DNA from: Setaria digitata
Taxonomy: Eukaryota > Nematoda > Chromadorea > Rhabditida > Setariidae
Length of the DNA: 64,000 bases
Assembly: GCA_003640385.1 (NCBI GenBank)
Contig: RCAB01000172.1
Coordinates: 1-64,000 of the forward strand
Direction of reading: 5' to 3'
Of the stretch, positions 41,264 to 64,000 are shown piece after piece. Position 1 is the stretch's first letter. Each line of letters begins with the position of its first letter. The position numbers were made by a program, and so were the translations under genes. The notes beneath the pieces are model-generated. The model ran no database searches and had not been told where the DNA came from. It saw only the letters and a list, made by a program, of their open reading frames with translations.

Positions 41264-44047
41264 ATTATATTACAAAAGTAAAAATACTGTAATGTAATTA
41301 AAATACATAGAATACGAATAAAAAAATGATTCTGGATTATTAATAGAGTATTGAATTATTCAAATTTTGCTGATCCATATGATGAAAGCATAAAACTGCT
41401 GTAATTTGTGCATGAAATTGCAAATATCAATCAGTATCGAAATTTTTGAACATCTCTTTACTGTTACTTGTTACTTGTCAAGCGCCCCAAAATGCTGCAT
41501 TTCAAAGTTATAATTTAAATTTTTATCATATCTCTCTGGAGCATATATGTGTTACAAGATTAATGATCAATGCGAATTACTAATTAAGTTACCAAAATGA
41601 AAAAAAAAAAAAAAAAAAAGGAAGAAAAAACATGTAACACAAGTAAATAGTTTTGAAATCCTGCCAAGTTCTGATTATCTGAAACAGTGCGACAAATTTC
41701 TTCACAATTGGATATATTCCAAACAGCTTTCTGCAATTTGAATTGTACCCGACATTGGTTAATGATTTAAGTGTGTTGTTTTGAATTTTTTCATTTTCAA
41801 AATTTCAGATTTTTTAAATTAATTAAACGTATATGAGGAATTCTATTCTGATCACAAACTGATCGCTACTGTGAGACTATCTTCAATTGAACTCAACTGA
41901 AAAAATTACGTTTTCCTTTGCTGATAATGATCATAGTGATTAATTATGCAATATTTCAAATTCCTAATTTTCAAATAAACAGTTCTTTGTAAAAAAAAAA
42001 AAAAAGCAATTAATCAGTATGTCACTGTTCCCTATCATTTTTTTTTTACCTTAACTATAAAATCCTGCTGTCGATCGATCAATCCAGTATGTTTTGAATA
42101 TTCGGGAAATCCGAGGCAAGATAAATTAGGAAGATCGATTCAGGTGTTTCCCCTCTATCGTGAATGAATGATACTGGTGACTTCTACACAGGTGAATCTG
42201 CTCATTAGAATAATGACCATGTGGTCAACAATTAAGATATAACACCTGCAATAAAAGTCAGCAATAATGGCAGAAAGTAGAAGAGAACCAGAACCCACTG
42301 GGGGAAAAAGGCTTCCTTCTATTCTAAAATTAATTTGGAAAGAGCTAGAATTTAATTGAAGAAACTCATTGGAAAAGAAAAAAGAAAATCTCGAAATGGT
42401 TTTAGCTACTATACAATAACTTATCACTCACTACAAGACTATTTTGTGGGGATTGTTTATTTTATTTCGCATTCAGTAACATCAAGTTTTCCACTATCAG
42501 CATGACCGTACGTAAAGCACGTGTCCCACGTGTTTTCCCAGAAGACCTTCACGTCAACAGTCATCAAATAATCTCCCACTCAGACAGCCTCTGACAAAGT
42601 GTTATTGTCGTTAACTCCCACAAAATGATTCAGAAGTACTACTTGATTACGTCATTACAGTATACCTTACGGGGTTGGAATGATGCTATACAGGAGTGTG
42701 AAGTGCAATTCGTGTCAGGATTTGTTACATGGCAATGTTGCTTTTGAGCTGCAAAGACGTCAGGCGATCTTGTTGTGATTGACAATAAGCGAGAGTTGTT
42801 AAGTCTCGCTGAATAAGTTAGCTGTTGGTTATTGGCCTGTTTGCTAGACTGCACTAACTAAGGTCGCTTACTTAATGGGGCCACAAATGTGGCTTGGATT
42901 TGGGTGGTTGGACTATGGGTGTATCGTTGAACTGGGCTTATGGTCTTATTTGTAGATGGTTTTGATTTGTTGATTTGCGGCCTAGAGTGCCGTGTTGTGA
43001 GTTGGGAAGTGCTGTGTGACTTGTTTTAATTTGTTTTGATGAGTTATGGCATGAGTCACAAAATGAATGGGTTGTAAACTGAATAAAGGACTTGTCGTAG
43101 AATCTTCTGATTGGATTTTGGTGATTGTGGTTTCGAATGGTAGATTATGACTTTTATTGGCTTAAGAGAGAAATATTGCCTTGTTTACTTGTTTCGTAAT
43201 AAGATTTTATTTGAATATTACAGTCTTTGTTCTATTGTGTCTGGATTCGGTCATCATCAAAATGTGTGTTACTTGTTGATGGTAATTGTGTAAAATGATT
43301 GATACATCTCTTCGACTTTGTTGGATTTAAATAACTCTTTCCACAGGTTATAGGATTATCGAGCAAGCAGTAGTTTGCAAACGAAAAAAGCTAGAAGTAT
43401 GTAAATCACTTCTCCTTAAAGCAACTAATTAGTTTTTGACTTCGTTCTGGCGTCTACTTGCTGTGAGCCATTGTTAATTTAAATCGGATTGTAGTTCTTT
43501 ATTTATCGCATTTTGCGTAATGGACGGTCAAAAAAGACATCACTCTGACTGTTCACTTTAAACCAGGTAGTGTTTAAGTTATCTTGGAGTGTTTCTTGAT
43601 TTCTACCATAATCTTCTCCATCATATTCATATCAAAGAAATAAATCAAATAACACATTGTAGAAAATAATTAGTTCCATTTCGGAAATTGCTGGATTACA
43701 AAACAACATTATGAAAATATCATTTACGGTGAATATGCAAGTTCACTGGAGTATGTTTCATCAGTTAAAGGATTTTATACGCTACTCAGTTTCTGGGATG
43801 AGACGTGCGGTCCCATTATTCAAACTGTTATGTTTACTCTTTCAGGACATTTTGGTTTTGAATTCGATTGATTTTTTTTTGGGAATAGTGTGAAATTATT
43901 TGCCGGCTGTGGTTTTTTTTTTTTTTTTTTTTCGTTTCTCGTTGATTGTGTTATAGACGAGTTTCACGAAGAAAACTTATTTCCAGGAAGAGTATTTTTT
44001 TGTATTGTAAGGAACTTTACCAACCCCTAATACCGATTGAATTTCAG
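41264..44047. other. Intergenic region upstream of KAT6
   Basis: No exons supported. The first part is A+T-rich; 42430-43600 is more balanced in composition and may hold KAT6 promoter sequence, including the paired CACGTG boxes. The frames at 42155-42427 and 42639-42854 (minus) have no splice partners or recognisable domains. Confidence 0.5.
42518..42532. promoter_or_regulatory. Pair of palindromic E-boxes (CACGTG)
   Basis: Two perfect CACGTG hexamers separated by three bases (42518-42523 and 42527-42532), about 1.5 kb upstream of the KAT6 start. CACGTG is the core site of Myc/Max, MITF/TFEB-type (HLH-30) and related bHLH proteins. The close spacing is suggestive; function is inference. Confidence 0.35.
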
Positions 44048-44060
44048 CTGCCATCGTGCT

Positions 44061-54705
<10,645 letters not shown>

Positions 54706-57700
54706 CCTCTGTTCCTGATTTACATGAGCCAAACAGAGTTTATTTTATTTATAAATCTCGCGGAGAATTTTTTCTGGCTAGCTGAATTGTAGATATTGTA
54801 TTTACAATTCTTGATTTACATCCAGTGAACAACATCAATAATTTGTTTATTTGATATTTTTAAACACTTAAAATTTATTTTTCGACTTTTGTAAAAAGTC
54901 TTTGCCAGAAGCTTTGCAAAAGCATTTCTACTCTACTTCAAACATATCTAAACTTTTTCTTGCAGTCCATTTCGTATCCGCAGATTCGTGTTTTTTCTTT
55001 TTTTTCACAACAAAAAAAAAAAACATGAAAGAGATTTTCCTTTTTTGTTTTTTCAGTACTTGATATCTCTTTTTTGCTGTTAATGTGATTGTTCGGGTAA
55101 CCTGGCTTTAATGTTACTTTCCTTTCTGTTACAGAAAAGAAAAATCTAATAACAAAATCTACCCTAACAGGTTTTCTCAATCTACGTTTTGCTTTGTATC
55201 ACCATTTGATCTCGTCATTTATTTTATTTCATTCAGACGTCAACAATGAAATTTAGTAAGAAAATTGATGAGGATATAATCCTTCTCTATAATTCAAATC
55301 CCAAATTAAATGTGATCAATGGGAGTTATGAGTAGAAAGAACCCTTATCGCTTTAAATTATTTTACAGAAGATGTCACACGGGCACTTTATCTATCTCTC
55401 TCTCCCTGATCTTTGTTAAATGAGCTCTTTTATTGCTATTATTCTGTTTTCACTTACAGATTTTTTTTCTGAAAGAAAATTGGAATTTATTTCCTTTTTA
55501 TCGAATCTTCTTTTTAAGTAATCATTCTGTAGCTTCAAGAATCGTCGGTTTTCTCCCTTTGCTCTCTCCTTATCTCAAATAATTTAGTGTCACATTGCAT
55601 TGTATAACTTGTGTTTTACTACCAGTTCTATATTTAGATTTTGTATTTCATATATAATGATTTTATATTTTTCATGCAATGATTTGTTATTTTGCATACA
55701 ATGATTTTGCATTTTGTATACGACAACTTTGTACTTGCATAGAATAATTTTGTACTTTACATACAATAATTTTGTACTTTGCATACAATGATTTTGTATT
55801 TCGCATCATTGATTTTGTATTTTGGATATTATGATTTTATATTTTCTATATAATAATTTTATATTTTGTATACAGTTGTGCATTACAAATGCAGCAGTGA
55901 TCAAATTTGATGAGAATATGGCTATGCGCTTTAAACTATCTTGTGAAAGAGGTCACCGGGAACTTTCTTTAATCTTTTTATTAAATGAGCTCTCTTATTG
56001 TTATTGTCCCATTTTCGCATAAAAATGAAATTATTTGGAAAAAATGGGGTTTTTTTTTTTTTTTTTTTTTTTTAAATAAGTTTGTTCAAATAATCTTTAA
56101 TTTACAAGTAGTTTTCGTCTCTTCTTTTGTACTTTTTGGTTTTATTGTCAGTATTTTCAGATGTATGTCGCATCATATCGAATAATCGTATTTTGTTTCA
56201 AGTTTTCTCCTCTGGTTTTGTGTATAGAGAGATGCATTATAAATACAGTGGTGATCAACTAACTGTTTAATCCTTTTTATATCCATTGATAATTTCGACG
56301 TATAACCTAGCATATGCAGTAAAGCTTTAAGGTAACTCGAAAAGGCACTGATGGCATATTGGCAGATTGGACAGCCTAGTAAGGTTCAAAATATGGGTGA
56401 AGTGGTTGTTATTTTCAACTCTTTCCTGCATATTGAGTTATAGCTTACTGCGTCAGGCTGCAGTTAACTTGGAAAAGTTTGGTAAGGGAATTTTGGTTAT
56501 TAGCTTGTTCACTGTGGTTTTACAAGGCTTCTTAATGCCATTATGAATGTCGTCGATATTATGGAGCCACTGGGTGGTGTTTTTTGCTCGTCATAAATAA
56601 CAGCAATTTTATTTAATGAAATTCAACAGAATCAAGTTATTGTTGGATTACACTAATTCAGTTATTACATTCCTTTTCCATCTTTTATTTAACTTTTCTA
56701 AAATATAATGAAACTGCTTCAAATACATGAAGGAACGGGATCTATAAGAAGAGGAACTTCGTGGTTCATTCGCTGAAGTAGTGGTTAAATTTAATAGTTC
56801 AATTAATGCAAATAGGATATAATCAAAGCTTGTAACCATTTTGGTCAGAGTTTACCTCGCTTTTATTATATAAAATAAAAATATTGGTTTGATAAATTAA
56901 TGCAACAAGCCATTTTGTTATTTTGTGCAGAATTTCCAAATTATACTATTTTGGTGTTCCTGTATAATAAGTTATCTTTCATAACAGGTGCAATTTACGA
57001 TTCCTCCTCATTTTTTTATATTTTTTTTTTCTCCTTCGGAACTTCGTGAACTAATCGAATTTTTACATTAAATGAATCAAAAAAAGTTGATGGGTTTGAT
57101 TTTATGATTGTACAGTACTCTGAAGTCATCAAGATTAAATTTGAATGCGTTTATTCAATTTAAGCAGGATATAGCTGTATTCCTTCAATTCGGTGATTGA
57201 CCTTACATAATGGTTTTTTAGTGGTGTCTGCTATTTAAAACTTGCTTAAAATCTGGCAGAAATTGCTTTAGCATAATTTTCATCTCATTGATTTCTAAAC
57301 CTGACCTGAATAATTTACAATATTCGGAAAAGTAGAATGGTCCTTCATCACACCACATATCGTTCCTTTATGTCATTTCCAAACATAAAATTATGTAAAA
57401 TGAAGCAACAATGTACAGAAAGATGATCCTGATATCCAGATACATGCTCTGGAAAATCATATTTGAGTTGGATAAGCTTAATGGTGTCATAAAAGAAAAC
57501 CAAAAGTCTATTTAAGAATTAAGCGTTGCAATACTAGTGCAAAAGGAAGTTAAATTTTCGAAGGGATGAAATTCAAAAAATAAATAAATATGTGAACTAG
57601 CAATGAAGGCGAAGCGTAAAGTTTATTGTCGCTCATTTCTCCATCAAATAAGGCAAAGAAAAGAGTGAAGAATGCAAAAATAAAGAGTTAGATAGAGCTT

Positions 57701-58873
57701 AAAATTATGTCATCAATTTGCTTCAATTAAATTTGCTTCAAAATTATGCTCTCAATTGTGTGGAATTCCTACACTTTTTTTCTTTTTAAATTAAATTTAT
57801 ACTCTTTAAATTTTCAATGTTCTGTTCAATTTTGAAGTATCGAAAAAAAAAAAAAGTACAGGAATGAAGGGGAGAAGTAGGGAGGAGTGATAAATGAAAA
57901 AAAAAAAAGAAAAAAAAAGAAAAGAAAAAAAAGCAGTTTCAAGAGGAAAGGTAACATAAAATACGGAAAGGTAAGCTAAGCTATGAAGGAAAGGGAAAGG
58001 AAGAGGAAGGAAGCCTTTTCTGGGCTGAAACAGTGGGTGGTAATAGGGAAGGTCAAAGAACAAAATTTTAGTGAAGAATTGGTTTTTTTTTTTTTTTTTT
58101 GAAATTTCAAAATCATTCAACTAACTGACGTAATTGGTCCTTCTTCTTGCCAATTTTTAGCCTTGACCGATCGGACAGTCATTCCATTTCAAACTTTCGC
58201 TGCTACTAATATAAATCAATGAATTCGCTCTCCTCACTAATTACTTTTATGTTTCTAAAAAAATTTTTTCTTTTGTTCGATGAAATAATTTTTATGATTG
58301 ATTTATTAACATTAGTATGTTAGTAATTTGTGAATTTTTAACTTATTGTTAGGTTCCAAATTAAAAGTGACTAAAATTAAAATTTGAAACAGTCAAATTG
58401 AGATGGAATATGCTTCCTAAACATTTAGTGACTTAAATAATCTAATCTGAAATATTGCCAAAAAATTTTGTTAGAGAATTATCATATTATCATCATTTCA
58501 ACGAACATTTTTCCAAATACCATTTCTTCCATAATAAAATACCGGATATTTTAGAGCACAAAATTTTCATTTCTGTATTATCTTTTCACAAATTCTAAAT
58601 TAATTATATATTTATTATTTTGATCAAATACTTCATAGAAAAATCTATCATTTCACCATTTTCCAGTAATTACAGCCGAAGAAAAAAGCACAAGATAATC
58701 TAACTAATCTGTTATCAGTTACCTTAAAACAAAATTATCGAGATGAACGATAATGTTGTATGTGATTTCCTCCTCTCTTGCAGCTATAACGATTTTGTTT
58801 TGTCCATTTTTTTTTTTCTAAAAAAGTTGAAAAAGAAGAATTTCAAAAATGTTTTCTGGTTTTTCAGTTTTTC
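54706..58873. other. Intergenic region
   Basis: Begins with the KAT6 3' UTR. Contains the AT-rich repeat at about 55635-55875, a poly-T run at 56048-56072 and purine-rich stretches at 57850-58015. No exon chain found. Confidence 0.55.
55635..55875. repeat. Degenerate AT-rich minisatellite
   Basis: About ten imperfect copies of a roughly 20-26-bp unit resembling ATACAATGATTTTGTATTTT, diverged in sequence and length. The antisense frame through it (IILCKYKVV-like repeats) is a by-product. Confidence 0.8.
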
Positions 58874-58918
58874 AGTATTGCTGGTATATACCGTACTATT
58901 CACGGAAAAGATTTAAAA

Positions 58919-62053
<3,135 letters not shown>

Positions 62054-63549
62054 AATTTCTTTTTAAATATGAAAATTTCCATTTATCACCTGCCTGTCTC
62101 CTCCCTACTCATCTTTATGGAATTCTCGGGTTAGTTAACTGAGGTGGTCGCTCAAATCATTATCACTAAATTATACCTACCCCACGAGAGGAAGAACTGA
62201 CATGACTCTCGTACCACTAAGGAATTGTTTTTTTTTTTTAATTTTTCATACTTCGCTTCATTGTTCCCATGCTTGCAGCTACAAACATTGTTTCTTTTCC
62301 TCGAAAGTTTTTGAAATTGGATTTTTTTTCAATGATTTATTTTATATTTTGTTAGAATCGAATATAAAGGCACAGGAAATGCTAATGCAAAAATCAGAAA
62401 GTCAGGACAATATTTGTATGTCTAACAAAGTATATACATATAACACAGTAGATTAAGATTCATTTCAAAGTGCACGAAAAAAAAAGAATATAAATGGAAG
62501 GATGCAAGAAAAACCAGCACAATCACTCACATGTCATGAAAACAGTATGAAGAGATGAAGACCAGTTTACAGGATCGCTATTTGAATGAGGGATCTTAAG
62601 GACATAAACATACAAGAGGCAAGAAAGTGAATAAGTTGATGATAATACAATAATACACAATATTGTACTCTAAAGCCATAGGTGAAGTAAAAAGTTACCT
62701 ATCTTCGTATCCATACCAAGAAAATATCGGAGATTCAGAATTAAAAGATTCTTGTCCATTTTCATTCTGATATAACAGTGGTACTTAAAAATTAGAACTT
62801 TCGAGTTACCGGGTATGTCTGTATAAAACTCCATGACATTTCTGTCTGAAAAATTCGTAGTATCATCACACACAGGTTCCAACAACTAAGAAATTAATAT
62901 GTACACAGTAGTATCGTGAATTCACTAAAAAGTTTAGTCATTAATAAGCGAAAGATAAGTGACATGATAAAAGCAAATTATTGAGGATCAGTTATTCCTC
63001 CCGCCGGTTGCTAAAGCCTAAATATATTGATCATGAATTTTTTTTTTGCAAAACTTTTCAGGAAAGACTGCAATGTCAAAAAAAAAAAAAATGTCATGAA
63101 CTCCACTGCACCGAGTAAAAACAGACTACAAAAAACATCAAGAAAAGTATGACACCACACCATCAGGAAAGCTACTTCATATAAAATAGACCACAATACC
63201 TATCAGTTTTTTAGCTTTCGTCAGCAAAAAAATTAAGTGGCGCATATCAATGATGACAATCACATCACAGGCCAGTTTAGATGAATAACTTAATTACAGT
63301 ATATATTTGGCACGTCACACATACACACAAATGGACATAGTACAAATACACTGAATGAGCAAGTAGTTTACGTTACACGATGTAATAATATAGTTAAAAG
63401 TGGTTTTCGATCAAGCAGGAGTTCAATTCACACAAGAAATCGAAAATGGAGTGTTCTTGGATGCTTAGGTAAAAGCGTAGGCACTTATAATGAAATATTG
63501 GAAAGAAACTGAAGAAACTTATAATTGATCCGATTGAATCTTTCACCTT
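62054..63549. other. Intergenic, convergent 3' regions of ADK and the SH2 gene
   Basis: No coding exons supported. The frames at 62202-62456 and 62670-62885 have no partners. It likely contains both 3' UTRs. Confidence 0.55.
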
Positions 63550-64000
63550 TCATCCAGAAGGAATAAGGTCGGCATAATCTGGCATTACGATATCCACTTG
63601 TCCTACAGCCCAACGCAGTATTTCATTCCCTTTACTAGTTATTGGAGATACCTGAAAAACAATCTCAAAAAATTAAAAGTTGAGGAGGAAGGAAATTGAA
63701 AGTCTGGTCACAGATTGTCAGAAGTTTTTTTTCATATACATATGACCATGGTTAAAAGAAAAAATTCCTACAAATAAATTCAAAAAGGACCAAAAAAGAA
63801 TTCGCTGAAATCACAGGAACTGTGAATGACTGATAAAATTTTATATACACATATATATACGAATTACTTGAAATTACCTCATGGAAAGCAACAAGTTCAT
63901 GAAGATGACTGTGCACTACTTGATTTGTTCCCAAAAACTGATAGCCTTGGGGTATACGTTCAATCAAGAAATGCTTTATATTGCCATCGCCAACAACATA
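63550..64000 (-). CDS. SH2D4-like SH2-domain protein, C-terminal part only
   Basis: Two exons on the minus strand, 64000-63878 (running off the window) and 63651-63550, give 74 residues ending in TGA. They form the second half of an SH2 domain: GNIKHFLIERIPQGYQFLG, then NQVVHSHLHELVAFHE and SPITSKGNEILRWAVGQ, finishing PDYADLIPSG. This order and the PDY tail directly after the domain match human SH2D4A/SH2D4B, where the SH2 domain is C-terminal. The phosphotyrosine-binding Arg lies in the missing upstream half, so binding ability cannot be judged. The role of SH2D4 proteins is as cytoplasmic adaptors. The 5' part is outside this window. Confidence 0.85.

Noticed and set aside
42155..42854. 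Minus-strand frames in the KAT6 upstream region
   Set aside because: No recognisable domain, no splice partners, and no acceptor close to an ATG.

Overview
The window is nuclear DNA from an animal, most likely a parasitic nematode. It is strongly A+T-rich, crowded with long poly-A and poly-T runs, and its genes are broken into many small exons separated by introns of about 80-400 bp with TTTCAG-type acceptors. Several genes have a good acceptor a few bases upstream of the first ATG with no upstream exon, which is what spliced-leader trans-splicing looks like. A spirurid or filarial (clade III) worm is my best guess from this style; no marker in the window proves the species. Nothing suggests virus, plasmid or bacterial contamination.

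Layout. 1-7.2 kb: gene-poor, with a GA microsatellite at the left edge. 7.2-12 kb (+): a nine-exon, 391-residue nuclear-type protein rich in S/T-P sites, followed about 240 bp later by an 83-residue membrane protein, an operon-like pair. 14.1-24.4 kb (-): a run of genes on one strand. In transcription order these are a 125-residue protein of unknown function, riboflavin kinase (RFK), a small putative membrane protein, a complete 500-residue nicotinamide phosphoribosyltransferase (NAMPT), and the mitochondrial GGQ ribosome-rescue factor MTRFR. 24.8-27.5 kb (+): NF-YB, divergent from the 125-residue gene and carrying a recent internal exon duplication. 27.5-33.2 kb: gene-poor. 33.2-41.3 kb (+): a 547-residue proline-rich, nuclear-looking protein ending in a CaaX-type CCSVM tail. 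44-54.7 kb (+): a 37-exon MYST acetyltransferase of the KAT6 (MOZ/MORF) type, 1632 residues. 58.9-62.1 kb (+): adenosine kinase, eight exons. 63.5-64 kb (-): the end of an SH2D4-like SH2 protein that runs off the window.

Exon models were built by hand from splice signals, reading-frame closure and remembered protein families. For NAMPT, NF-YB, KAT6, ADK, MTRFR and the two uncharacterised plus-strand proteins, every intron phase closes and the sum of exons is a whole number of codons. Untranslated ends are not defined.

How the genes fit together. RFK (FMN), NAMPT (NAD) and ADK (AMP from adenosine) are cofactor and purine salvage enzymes. RFK and NAMPT lie on the same strand within 7 kb with MTRFR just downstream, so shared polycistronic transcription is possible. 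NF-YB and KAT6 are transcription and chromatin regulators. The most notable points are a complete NAMPT in a nematode-like genome (C. elegans has none), a 96-bp exon-plus-intron duplication in NF-YB whose four coding differences are all synonymous, and four introns with GC donors, each supported by reading frame.
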